From Ochrobactrum sp. CM-21-5 (GTDB taxonomy: Bacteria; Pseudomonadota; Alphaproteobacteria; Rhizobiales; Rhizobiaceae): a stretch of 64,000 bases of DNA. Positions 54,435-62,916 of the stretch are shown piece after piece (the stretch's first letter is position 1; the number at the start of each line of letters is the position of its first letter). Location: positions 558,001 to 622,000 of the forward strand of contig NZ_JACLZJ010000002.1 of NCBI RefSeq assembly GCF_014253075.1, given 5' to 3'. Made by a program: the position numbers and the translations under genes. The notes under the pieces are model-generated. The model made no database searches. It was not told where the DNA came from and saw only the letters and a program-made list of their open reading frames with translations.

Positions 54435-55709
54435 TCAATAGGCCAAAAGGGTTGAAACAATCGGCACATAGGTCACGATCAGCAGGAAGGCGAAAAGCGC
54501 CATATACATGCTGACTGCCTGTTTGGTGAAATCGCTCACCTGCACCTTGGCGATGTTGCAGACCATCAGCATTACAGTACCGACCGGCGGCGTCAAAGTG
54601 CCGATGGATAGATTGACGATTGTGATAATGCCGAAGTGAACCGGATCGATACCGAGAGCTTTCACCGTCGGCATGAGAAGCGGCACCAGAACGATCATCA
54701 GTGCTGTGCCTTCAATCAGCATGCCGAGGAACAGCAGGATCACATTGATGGCGAGCAGGAACACATATGGGTTGTCGGTGAAGGACGAAATCACCAGCAT
54801 CAGCGACTGACCGGCCTGTTCCAGCGAAAACACCCAGGCAAGCGCCGACGAGGCCATGATGACCAGCATGACGGAAGCGGTCGATTTCGCCGTTTCGATC
54901 AGCGAATCCACGACATGCGAAACCCGCATTTCACGATAAATGACAAACCCGATGATCAGCACCAGCGTGACCGCAATCGCACCGGCTTCCGTCGGTGTGA
55001 AGATGTTGAGCCGGATACCGCCGAGAATGGCCACGATCAGCACAAGGGCGGGCCATGCGGATGAAAGTGTGGAGCGAATTTCAGCGCCAGTCAGCTTGTG
55101 CTCGCGGCTTGCCTTGTAACCGCGCCGTACCGAGGTCGTATAAGCGGCAAACATCAAAATCGCGGCGCCCAGAATACCTGGAATGATGCCGGCCATGAAC
55201 ATCTTGCCGATGGAAACATCGGCAATCAGGCCATAGATAATGAGCGCGATGCCCGGCGGAATGATCGGCGTGATCAGCGATCCGGCTGCGGTCACGGCAC
55301 AGGAGAACGCCCGGTCATAGCCGCGTTTTTCCATTTCCGGCACCATCATGCGGGTCAGCATGGCGCTGTCGGCGAGGTTGGATGCGCTGACGCCGCCCAT
55401 CAGTGTCGACACCATGATGTTTGTCAACGCCATGCCGCCGCGAAGACGGCCGACCAGCAGGTCGGCAACTTTGATCATGCGTTCAGCGATGCCGGTATGG
55501 GACATCACCGTGCCCAGCATGATGAAGAAGGGAATGGCCAGAAGCGACGTGTTCTGCGCCGGACCGATAAAGCGCTGCACCGCAATGGCGATGGGCATCG
55601 GATTGAAGAACACGAAGTAAGTGAAAACAGCGACCAGAATGCCGATATAGAGGCGCATATTCAGCGCAATCAATGCCAGCATGATGAGAATGATGATTGT
55701 AAGGTTCAT
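54435..55709 (-). CDS. TRAP transporter large permease (DctM type)
   Basis: This 424-residue protein has about 12 hydrophobic segments and DctM motifs such as MGGVSASNLADSAMLTRMMV and VNLSIGTLTPPVGT. It translocates the ligand bound by the DctP protein at 56247. It overlaps the DctQ gene by 4 bp and is the last gene before the terminator. The subfamily is that of C4-dicarboxylate/hexuronate (UehC/SiaM-like) proteins. Confidence 0.94.
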   Translation of the reverse strand: MNLTIIILIMLALIALNMRLYIGILVAVFTYFVFFNPMPIAIAVQRFIGPAQNTSLLAIPFFIMLGTVMSHTGIAERMIKVADLLVGRLRGGMALTNIMVSTLMGGVSASNLADSAMLTRMMVPEMEKRGYDRAFSCAVTAAGSLITPIIPPGIALIIYGLIADVSIGKMFMAGIIPGILGAAILMFAAYTTSVRRGYKASREHKLTGAEIRSTLSSAWPALVLIVAILGGIRLNIFTPTEAGAIAVTLVLIIGFVIYREMRVSHVVDSLIETAKSTASVMLVIMASSALAWVFSLEQAGQSLMLVISSFTDNPYVFLLAINVILLFLGMLIEGTALMIVLVPLLMPTVKALGIDPVHFGIITIVNLSIGTLTPPVGTVMLMVCNIAKVQVSDFTKQAVSMYMALFAFLLIVTYVPIVSTLLAY

Positions 55710-56176
55710 GCCTTGGCTCCGGCAAAAGCAGCGCGCAAGGTCTTGTAAGCGCTAGCAAACATGTAAAGAGCGATGATGACGAAGCCAATCGGGACGGCGA
55801 TGTCGATCCAGAAATAGGAAACGCGCAAGACGCTCGTTATCTTCAGCTTCGCGGCAACAGCGAGCTTGTAGCCCGCATAGGACACGTAAAGCAGAAAGAT
55901 GCCCGACAGGACCGAAATGAGGGCGTTGAGCACGGCACGCGCCTTCTCCGGCAACAGATCGACAAGCATGGGAATGGTCAGGTGCTGGTTGCTGCGTTCG
56001 GCTGCGATGCTACCCAGCATGACAATCCAGACCATCAGCAAACCGGCAATCTCTTCGGTCCACTGCAAGGGTTGGTTCAGCCAGTAGCGCATCACCACGG
56101 CAACATTGAACACGGCAAGCAGAACGAAGAGCGGAGCCGCAGCCAGCCAGTCGGTCAGTTTTTCAAAGAATTTCAT
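55706..56176 (-). CDS. TRAP transporter small permease (DctQ type)
   Basis: This 156-residue protein has four hydrophobic segments; WTEEIAGLLMVWIVMLGSIA contains the conserved WxEE region. The ATG at 56176 is chosen since the longer frame has no homology. It forms the membrane complex with DctM, which it overlaps by 4 bp. Confidence 0.92.
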   Translation of the reverse strand: MKFFEKLTDWLAAAPLFVLLAVFNVAVVMRYWLNQPLQWTEEIAGLLMVWIVMLGSIAAERSNQHLTIPMLVDLLPEKARAVLNALISVLSGIFLLYVSYAGYKLAVAAKLKITSVLRVSYFWIDIAVPIGFVIIALYMFASAYKTLRAAFAGAKA

Positions 56177-56196
56177 CGGAAGCAGCCTAAACAACT

Positions 56197-56229
56197 GGCC
56201 GTGCCTCAAAACATGTTTGCGGCACGGCC
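56197..56229 (-). terminator. Hairpin between DctP and DctQ
   Basis: GGCCGTGCC (56197-56205) pairs with GGCACGGCC (56221-56229). No clear T run follows on the minus strand. It may be an mRNA-stabilising or attenuating hairpin that favours the binding protein. Confidence 0.5.
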
Positions 56230-56246
56230 ATTCATGACGACGATTA

Positions 56247-57221
56247 TCAGTTCAGCTCGGCCTGAATTTTTTCATAAAGGCCCGGCGACCACTCTGGGAA
56301 CTGGGTGTAGACTTTCTCGGCCAGAGCCTTGAAAGGCGCGCGATCGACTTCGATCACTTCCACGCCGGCTTCCTTCATCTTCTCGATCATCTCGTTGTCT
56401 TTTTCGGTCGTCAGCTTCTGGCTGTAGAGACCGGCATCGTAAGCCGATTCATGGATCAGCTTGAGCTGGTCTTCCGACAGGGTCGAGAAGAAAGCTTCGC
56501 CGCCGACGATCAGCGCGACGTTGGTCAGATAGCCGACCTTGCTCAGATACTTGGCTTCTTCCTGGAATTTCTGGCCATAAAGGACGGAAATCGGATTTTC
56601 GACGCCATCGATCACGCCCTGCGCCAGCGCCGGGAAGGTTTCGCCCAGCGGCATCGGCGTCGGGGTCGCGCCCATCGCTTCGAACGACTTGATCTGCATG
56701 ATGTTGTTCGGCACGCGGATCTTCATGCCCTTGAGGTCTTCGGGTGTGCGGATCGGCTTCTTGGAAATGATCTGGCGAATACCGTAGAGGTAGTTCGGCA
56801 TCACGATGTGGATGCCCTTGCCCTTCAGCTCTTCCGTCTTCTGCTTGAACCACGGACCGTCATAAACCTTGAACAGCTTTGCCGGTTCGTCGGTCAGGAA
56901 CGGGCCGTAAAGCACGCCGAGATCGGGATCATATTCAGCAAGGAAGCCGACGTCGGAAATCGTCACGACGTTGAGGCCCATCATCGCCTGCTCGGTGACA
57001 TCCTTCTTGGAGCCGAGCTGCGAGCTTGGATAAAGCTCCAGCGTGATTTCGCCATTGGAGCGCTTGGCAAGATCATCCTTCCAGTAATGCATGACTTCAT
57101 CGAAAGGTTCGCCGGGATTGTTTTCATAGGCAACCTTGATCGAGACATTGGCAGCAAGCGCTGCCATGCTTCCAGCCAGCAACATGCCCGCAGCGATCAT
57201 GCCGGTAACGAGTTTTTTCAT
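56247..57221 (-). CDS. TRAP transporter substrate-binding protein (DctP type)
   Basis: This 324-residue protein has a Sec signal ending ALAAN and a DctP fold with PSSQLGSKKDVTEQAMMG and the conserved carboxylate-binding arginine in MKIRVPNNIMQIKSFEAMGA. A carboxylated ligand such as a uronate or aldonate is therefore expected, in line with the enzymes of this locus. Confidence 0.93.
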   Translation of the reverse strand: MKKLVTGMIAAGMLLAGSMAALAANVSIKVAYENNPGEPFDEVMHYWKDDLAKRSNGEITLELYPSSQLGSKKDVTEQAMMGLNVVTISDVGFLAEYDPDLGVLYGPFLTDEPAKLFKVYDGPWFKQKTEELKGKGIHIVMPNYLYGIRQIISKKPIRTPEDLKGMKIRVPNNIMQIKSFEAMGATPTPMPLGETFPALAQGVIDGVENPISVLYGQKFQEEAKYLSKVGYLTNVALIVGGEAFFSTLSEDQLKLIHESAYDAGLYSQKLTTEKDNEMIEKMKEAGVEVIEVDRAPFKALAEKVYTQFPEWSPGLYEKIQAELN

Positions 57222-57323
57222 TTAAACCTCCCTGTGGGTCGTTATGTAAGTTCGGCCCGTGAGCCAGTTTCCTCCACTAGCGTTACGCGCCGTCCTTCGC
57301 GGCGCGGAACATTCGTTTCGATC

Positions 57324-58340
57324 TCAAGTTCTTTCGATGACGATCTTCAGAACATTGCGGTCGCTATCCCAATAAGGCAGCGCGGCTTCCGCGTCTTCGA
57401 ACGGGAACACCCGCGAGATCAGCTTGTCCGCTTCATCACCGATCTTTTCCAGATGCGAAATCACAGCTTCGAAATCGGCATGCGTCGCATTGCGTGAGCC
57501 CATGATGTCGAGCTCCTTCAGATTGAAAAACTGCGTCTGATAGGTCACCGGAGCCTTGGAATAGCCGACATAGACGACACGACCGGCAAAGCCCGCCAGA
57601 TCCACGGCCTGCGTAAACGTGACCGGCAGACCGACCGCTTCGAAGGCAACGTCCACGCCGTCATCGCCGGTCAGTGCCATGACCTTTGCAACAACGTCTT
57701 CACCGCTCGCCAAAGCGTGGGACGCACCAAACTGGAGCGCAAGTTCACGCTTTTCCGCGCTGGGATCGATGGCGATGACCTTTGCGCCGCGCGCTACCGC
57801 ACCCAGCAGTACGCCCATGCCGATCATGCCGCAGCCAAGCACGGCAACCGTATCCCCCGCCTCAACCCGACCACGTGCCACCGCGTGAAAACCGACTGAA
57901 AGCGGTTCGACCAGTGCAAGATGACGCGGCGCAAGCGTTTGATTCAGGATCAGCTTTTCGGCAGGCAGCACGATCTCGTCTGCCAGTCCGCCGTTCTGCT
58001 GCACGCCGAGCGTCTTGTTATAACGGCACGCGTTCAGACGACCCTTACGGCAGGATGAGCAAGTGCCGCAATTGGTGTACGGCATGACGATAACCCGCGC
58101 ACCGGCGACATAAGCGGCATCCACGCCGTCGCCCGCCTCAATGATCTCGCCACCAATCTCATGGCCGGGAATGCGCGGTAGTTCGACCAGCGGATTGAGC
58201 CCCTTGAACGTGTTGAGATCGGAGCCACACAGTCCAACGTGCCGGACCCGCACCCGCACATGGCCGGGCAGCAGGGGTGCCGCATCAATTTCAGCGAAAC
58301 GTGTGACATTTTCGCTCTCGATACGCAGAGCTTTGACCAT
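57324..58340 (-). CDS. Zinc alcohol dehydrogenase, LgoD (L-galactonate dehydrogenase)-like
   Basis: This 338-residue medium-chain dehydrogenase has the catalytic zinc site (GLCGSDLNTF, PGHEIGGEI), a structural zinc cluster with four cysteines (NCGTCSSCRKGRLNAC) and a Rossmann motif VLGCGMIGMG. The MGSRNAT motif near residue 280 is shared with E. coli LgoD/YjjN, which oxidises L-galactonate to D-tagaturonate. With UxaB-like and UxaA genes beside it, that role is plausible; L-idonate or sorbitol dehydrogenase activity are the alternatives. The start at 58340 has an AGGAATAG RBS. Confidence 0.85.
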   Translation of the reverse strand: MVKALRIESENVTRFAEIDAAPLLPGHVRVRVRHVGLCGSDLNTFKGLNPLVELPRIPGHEIGGEIIEAGDGVDAAYVAGARVIVMPYTNCGTCSSCRKGRLNACRYNKTLGVQQNGGLADEIVLPAEKLILNQTLAPRHLALVEPLSVGFHAVARGRVEAGDTVAVLGCGMIGMGVLLGAVARGAKVIAIDPSAEKRELALQFGASHALASGEDVVAKVMALTGDDGVDVAFEAVGLPVTFTQAVDLAGFAGRVVYVGYSKAPVTYQTQFFNLKELDIMGSRNATHADFEAVISHLEKIGDEADKLISRVFPFEDAEAALPYWDSDRNVLKIVIERT

Positions 58341-58377
58341 CGAACTATTCCTGTAAATCATTATGCAATTGGGTAGG

Positions 58378-59922
58378 TCAGGTTACGGCGCCGACCTGCC
58401 AGGGGACGAATTCGTTGTCGCCATAATCATAGATTTCGCTGAGTGTCTTCTCACCGGAGGCCACCGCAATGATATGCTCGAAGATGCGTGTGCCGGATTC
58501 CTCGATTGTCTCTTCACCGGTGACAATGCCGCCGCAGTTGAAATCCATGTCTTCCTTCATGTGCTCGTACATTTCGGAATTCGTGGCGATCTTGATGCAG
58601 GGCGCTGGCTTGAAGCCGGAAACCGAACCGCGACCGGTGGTAAAGCAGATAACATTGCAGCCGCCAGCCACCTGCCCCGTCACCGCAACCGGGTCATAGC
58701 CCGGCGTGTCCATGAAAACGAAACCCTGTTCAGTCACGGTTTCGGCGAATTCATAGACGGCCTTGAGCGGCATCGAGCCGCCCTTGGCAACCGCACCAAG
58801 CGACTTTTCAAGAATGGTGGTGAGACCGCCCAGCTTGTTGCCGTGCGAGGGGTTGTTGTTCAGCTCATCGCCGTTACGCGCAGTATAGTCGCGCCACCAG
58901 TCGATGCGCTGCAAAAGCTTCTCGGCAACCGCAGGCGTTACCGCGCGCCGCGTCAAGAGGTGCTCCGCCCCATAGATTTCCGGTGTTTCGGAAAGCACCG
59001 TCGTGCCACCATTGCGTACGATCAGGTCCGATGCATAGCCAAGCGCAGGATTGGCGGAAATGCCGGAATAGCCATCGGAGCCACCGCATTCGAGCGCCAC
59101 TTTCAGCTTTGAAAGCGGCTGCGGCGTGCGCTTTGCAGCATTGACCAGCGGCAGCATTTCCCTGATCTCGGCAATCGCATGATCGATGGTCTTGCGCGTG
59201 CCGCCATGCTGCTGGATCGTCATTGTGCGCAGACGATCACCCTCTTCCATACGGTAATGTTCAAGTATCGGCGCGATCTGGTTTGTCTCGCAGCCGAGCC
59301 CGATCAACAATATACCGCCGAAATTCGGATGCTTGGCATAGCCCTGAATAGTGCGCGTCAACAGGCGATAGCCTTCCGACTTGGTGTTGAGCGCACAGCC
59401 GCTGCCATGGGTCAGCGCGACCACACCGTCAACATTCTCGAACCCGTCGAGACCACCCATGCGATTGAAGTAATCGGCGATGTAACGGGAAACGGTGGCG
59501 GAGCAGTTCACCGACGAGATGACACCGATGAAATTGCGGGTGCCGACGCCGCCTGCACCGCGGTCGAACCCCATGAACTGGCGGCGCTCGGCCTCCGGCA
59601 ACATGCCGCGGTCCTCGATATCGACGGAAAACTGGTGCTCGTGTTCGGAAGGCAGCATGGCAAGATTTTGCAGATGCACGTGCTCTCCCTGCGCAATGTC
59701 CCGCGTGGCCACGCCGATGACCTGCCCGTATTTCAGAACTTCCTTACCTGCGGGAATGGCGCGGATCGCCACCTTGTGGCCGCGCCCGATCAGCTCGCGC
59801 GCCACGATTCCGTCGAGCCCGATCGGGTCGCCAGCGCGTACCGGCACGCGTGCCACCGCAACGTCATCCGCGGGATGCAGCAGGATAACTGGCGCAACTG
59901 CCGTAGCAACGGATTCATTCAT
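58378..59922 (-). CDS. uxaA: Altronate dehydratase
   Basis: This 514-residue protein has an N-terminal SAF domain (about 10-85) and the galactarate/altronate dehydratase domains, in full-length UxaA form, with LTHGSGCALN, ECGGSDGYSGISANPALG and CPGYD-like sections (FMDTPGYDPVAVTGQVAGG). It dehydrates D-altronate to 2-keto-3-deoxygluconate. It belongs to the operon with the LgoD-like gene and the TRAP importer. No KDG kinase or aldolase is in the window. Confidence 0.95.
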   Translation of the reverse strand: MNESVATAVAPVILLHPADDVAVARVPVRAGDPIGLDGIVARELIGRGHKVAIRAIPAGKEVLKYGQVIGVATRDIAQGEHVHLQNLAMLPSEHEHQFSVDIEDRGMLPEAERRQFMGFDRGAGGVGTRNFIGVISSVNCSATVSRYIADYFNRMGGLDGFENVDGVVALTHGSGCALNTKSEGYRLLTRTIQGYAKHPNFGGILLIGLGCETNQIAPILEHYRMEEGDRLRTMTIQQHGGTRKTIDHAIAEIREMLPLVNAAKRTPQPLSKLKVALECGGSDGYSGISANPALGYASDLIVRNGGTTVLSETPEIYGAEHLLTRRAVTPAVAEKLLQRIDWWRDYTARNGDELNNNPSHGNKLGGLTTILEKSLGAVAKGGSMPLKAVYEFAETVTEQGFVFMDTPGYDPVAVTGQVAGGCNVICFTTGRGSVSGFKPAPCIKIATNSEMYEHMKEDMDFNCGGIVTGEETIEESGTRIFEHIIAVASGEKTLSEIYDYGDNEFVPWQVGAVT

Positions 59923-59955
59923 GGTTCTGACCTCACTCCCAAATTCACGTCCGGG

Positions 59956-60663
59956 TTAATCCCTCGGCTCGTTTTCCATCCAGCGCCGCTTGGATTCCTC
60001 CAGATGCGTGTGTATGGCCGCCTGCGCCAGAAGCGGATCCCTCGCTTCCAGCGCCGCATAGATTGCTTCATGTTCCGACAGGGCTGACGCCCAGGTATCG
60101 ATGTTTTCGAACCGCGTACGCATATGCGCCGCCAGTGGGCTATGCCGCTCGTCAAACAGGTCACGCACGACGCGCGCCAGAACCGTGTTTCCCGACTGTT
60201 CGGCAATGATGATATGAAATTGGCGATCCAGTTCGATGGCCTTGTGGTCGGCTTCGACCTGCGCGCGCATCGCATCGAGATTGGCACGCAGCCGCTGAAG
60301 CGCCTCGTCGGCAATCCGCGAGCAAGCCATCAAAATGGCGCTGCCTTCCACGACCGCACGCGCTTGCATGATTTCGAGCGGACTTTCGCCGATGGACCCG
60401 CCTTGGCCCGGCAGACGGCGCTCGGTTTCGCCCGATACATAAATGCCGGACCCCATACGAATTTCAACATTACCCGCGATTTCGAGAGCAATCAGCGCCT
60501 CGCGCACTGACGGACGGGACACACCAAGCTGCTGCGCAAGCTCGCGCTCGGCGGGAAGCCTGCTTCCAGCCGGGAACTGCCCTTCATGGATCAACTGTCT
60601 GATCCTGTCGGCTATCTGCTGATAAAGCCTCCGCGGCTCACTAAAGCCAATCTGCTCGTTCAT
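59956..60663 (-). CDS. FadR-subfamily GntR regulator of the hexuronate/aldonate locus
   Basis: This 235-residue protein has an N-terminal winged helix (about 10-75: LPAERELAQQLGVSRPSVREALIALE) and a FadR/UxuR C-terminal domain (about 95-225) with metal-binding histidines (HIIIAEQSG; HSPLAAHM; HTHLEESKRRW). The ATG at 60663 matches the family start. It is divergent from the UxaB-like gene and likely represses both sides until tagaturonate, altronate or a relative is present. Confidence 0.9.
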   Translation of the reverse strand: MNEQIGFSEPRRLYQQIADRIRQLIHEGQFPAGSRLPAERELAQQLGVSRPSVREALIALEIAGNVEIRMGSGIYVSGETERRLPGQGGSIGESPLEIMQARAVVEGSAILMACSRIADEALQRLRANLDAMRAQVEADHKAIELDRQFHIIIAEQSGNTVLARVVRDLFDERHSPLAAHMRTRFENIDTWASALSEHEAIYAALEARDPLLAQAAIHTHLEESKRRWMENEPRD

Positions 60664-60672
60664 GCTCTCTCC

Positions 60673-60811
60673 CAAATTGGCCTTACCATATTTCCAAGTC
60701 ACAGAAAGTGCAATATATTTTAAGTTATTGATTTTATATAATATTTTGATTATCGCGATGCAAAGCGTCTCCCTGCGAGTAATGTTTTCAGTCACTGGCT
60801 TGACCAATTTG
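60673..60811. promoter_or_regulatory. Possible UxuR/ExuR-type half-sites in divergent promoter
   Basis: CAAATTGG (60673-60680) and CCAATTTG (60804-60811) are an inverted pair on either side of the divergent promoter, each resembling one arm of the ExuR/UxuR site AAATTGGTATACCAATTT. The 120-bp distance argues for two weak sites, not one operator. Confidence 0.35.
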
Positions 60812-60856
60812 ATCGACTGGATTAGCTATTTCCACCAGTCAAACAGGGAGGAAAAC

Positions 60857-61975
60857 ATGCCCGGCAAGCCATCGATTCTACAGTTCGGAACCAGCCGATT
60901 CCTGCTGGCGCATGTCGATTTTTTCGTTTCCGAGGCACTGGCAAAAGATGAAGCCATCGGCACGATCGCGGTTGTGCAGACAACCTCCAATCCCGACAGT
61001 GCGCGCCGTGTCGCAGCATTGAACGAAGGTCAGGGCTATCCGGTCCGTATTCGCGGGCTCGTTGACGGTGCGCCATCGGAAACGGAACATCGGGCCAAGG
61101 CCGTCACCGCCGCCTATTCCGCCCATACCGACTGGGCTGCGATTCTCGAGCTTGGCGCGACTGTGGATGTGATCCTCTCCAATACCGGCGACAAGGGTTA
61201 TCAGCTTGATGCAAGCGACGACAGTTCGCTACTTGGCAACCTCGAAACCCTGCCGAAAAGCTTTCCCGCCAAGCTTTTGGTGCTTCTGCATCATCGCTGG
61301 CTGACAAATCCGGACGCTCCGCTATCAATCTTCCCGTGCGAGTTGATCTCGCGCAATGGCGACAAGCTGCATTCTATTCTGATCGACCTGGCGGCAGGCT
61401 GGAGCCTGCCGAAAGCATTCACGCAATGGATTGAAACCAAATGTATTTTTGCCAACAGTCTGGTTGATCGCATTGCCTCCGAACCCATCGACCCGGTCGG
61501 CGCGATTGCCGAACCCTATGCGATATGGGCCATCGAACGGGCTGAGGGCCTGACGCTCCCCTGCACGCACCCCGACATCGTAGTGACGGACGATCTTTCG
61601 CGCTACGAAAGGCTGAAGCTCTATCTGCTCAATCTTGGCCACACATTCATCGCCGAACAATGGCTGAAGGGCAATCGACCGAAGGACGAGATCGTGCTGG
61701 AGGCCATGCAGGACAAGGCAATCCGGGACGAGCTGGAAGCCGTGTGGCGTGAAGAAGTACTTCCGGTTTTTGCGGCAGACGGCCTTGGCGCGGGGGCGGA
61801 ATCTTACGTCGCTTCTGTGCGCGAGCGCTTCCTCAACCCCTTCCTCAAGCACCGGATTGCGGATATTGCTTCCAATCACGAGGAGAAGAAGCAACGCCGC
61901 TTCGCCCCCGTTATAGCCCGCGCTGAAGAACTGGGGCTCGGCCTGGAACAGCGGCGACTGAAGGCCGCTTCTTAG
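60857..61975 (+). CDS. Mannitol-dehydrogenase-family reductase (tagaturonate reductase-like)
   Basis: This 372-residue protein has the N-terminal motif LQFGTSRFLLAHVDFFV, and the K-x4-N-x2-H catalytic signature in LKLYLLNLGHTFIAE. UxaB and fructuronate reductase UxuB belong to this family, but both are longer (about 480), so this is a short form. The ATG at 60857 has a GGGAGGAAAAC RBS. It is divergent from the GntR/UxaA operon. Reduction of D-tagaturonate to D-altronate would connect LgoD to UxaA. The stop codon is within a dispersed repeat. Confidence 0.85.
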   Translation: MPGKPSILQFGTSRFLLAHVDFFVSEALAKDEAIGTIAVVQTTSNPDSARRVAALNEGQGYPVRIRGLVDGAPSETEHRAKAVTAAYSAHTDWAAILELGATVDVILSNTGDKGYQLDASDDSSLLGNLETLPKSFPAKLLVLLHHRWLTNPDAPLSIFPCELISRNGDKLHSILIDLAAGWSLPKAFTQWIETKCIFANSLVDRIASEPIDPVGAIAEPYAIWAIERAEGLTLPCTHPDIVVTDDLSRYERLKLYLLNLGHTFIAEQWLKGNRPKDEIVLEAMQDKAIRDELEAVWREEVLPVFAADGLGAGAESYVASVRERFLNPFLKHRIADIASNHEEKKQRRFAPVIARAEELGLGLEQRRLKAAS

Positions 61976-62097
61976 AGCATTTCCCGAAAAAGCGGACACT
62001 TGTTTGCATCTGGGGGCTGCGTCTGGGCGCGTCTGGAAATGTGTAAAACAAATGGATGGAGCGGTTCTGACGTTTCCGTTTAAACAGGAACCATTCT
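61973..62097 (+). repeat. Dispersed intergenic repeat, copy 4 (full)
   Basis: It begins TAGAGCATTTCCCGAAAAAG at the stop codon of the reductase gene and ends with a GTTTAAAC-centred tail at 62071-62097. The minus strand of the tail contains TAA, the stop of the convergent ABC ATPase. So one element terminates two genes from opposite sides. It shares its start with copy 2 and its end with copy 3. Confidence 0.65.
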
Positions 62098-62916
62098 GGC
62101 CTCGGCATACCGGTTCGCATTTTTCAGCCCTTCTTCCTGCTCCCGGGTAAGAGCGCGCGGCGCGCAATAACGGATGTGACAGCCGCGTGCACCGATATAT
62201 TCGACCTCCACATCGACGCCGAATACGCAGCGAATGCGCCCCGCGTTCAAGACTTCTCGCGGGGCGCCCAGCGCGACCAGTTCCCCATGGTTCATGACCG
62301 CGATGCGGTCGCAGAACATGGCAGCATGATTGAGGTCATGCAGCGCCGCCACAACCGTCAGGCTCTGGCGACTGACAAGGTCGAGAAGCCCGATCTGGTG
62401 GCCGATATCGAGATGATTGGTGGGCTCGTCCAGCAGGAGAATTTGCGGCTCCTGCGCCAGCGCTCGCGCAATATGCAGCCGCTGGCGCTCCCCGCCCGAA
62501 AGCGTATGCCAGTTGCGACTGGCCAGTTCGGTCATATCGACATTAGCAAGAGCCCGTTCAACGATAGCGTCGTCTTCGCCAGACCATGGCGACAGTGCGC
62601 CAAGATAAGGCGTACGCCCAAGTTCCACCGCCTGCCGCGCAGTGATACGTTCTGTCGTTTCCGCCTGCTGCTCCACCAGTGCCAACCGCCGCGCTATCTC
62701 GCGACGGCTGAATGTGTGGGTCGGCGCGTCACCCAATTTCACCTCACCCGCACGGCATCGCCGCACACCGGAAAGCAGCGACAGGAGACTGGTTTTCCCG
62801 GAGCCGTTCGGCCCGATAATGCCGAGAAATTCGCCCTCGGCCACATCCAGCGACACATTGCGGAGGATTTCGACGCCGCCAGCCGACCAGCAGACATTAC
62901 GTGCTGAAAGTATCAT
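62080..62916 (-). CDS. ABC importer ATPase, FecE/BtuD/HmuV type
   Basis: This 278-residue ATPase has Walker A GPNGSGKTSLL, signature LSGGERQRLHIAR, Walker B ILLLDEPTNHLDI and the family D-loop LHDLNHAAMFCD. It belongs to the iron-siderophore, haem and cobalamin class of importers. It overlaps the permease upstream by 4 bp. Its last codons and stop (MVPV, TAA) are in the repeat, so the native C-terminus may have been replaced by repeat sequence. Confidence 0.93.
   Translation of the reverse strand: MILSARNVCWSAGGVEILRNVSLDVAEGEFLGIIGPNGSGKTSLLSLLSGVRRCRAGEVKLGDAPTHTFSRREIARRLALVEQQAETTERITARQAVELGRTPYLGALSPWSGEDDAIVERALANVDMTELASRNWHTLSGGERQRLHIARALAQEPQILLLDEPTNHLDIGHQIGLLDLVSRQSLTVVAALHDLNHAAMFCDRIAVMNHGELVALGAPREVLNAGRIRCVFGVDVEVEYIGARGCHIRYCAPRALTREQEEGLKNANRYAEARMVPV

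Noticed and set aside
60662-60856. N-terminal extension of the UxaB-like frame
   Set aside because: It runs through the divergent promoter; the ATG at 60857 has a consensus RBS and begins the conserved domain.
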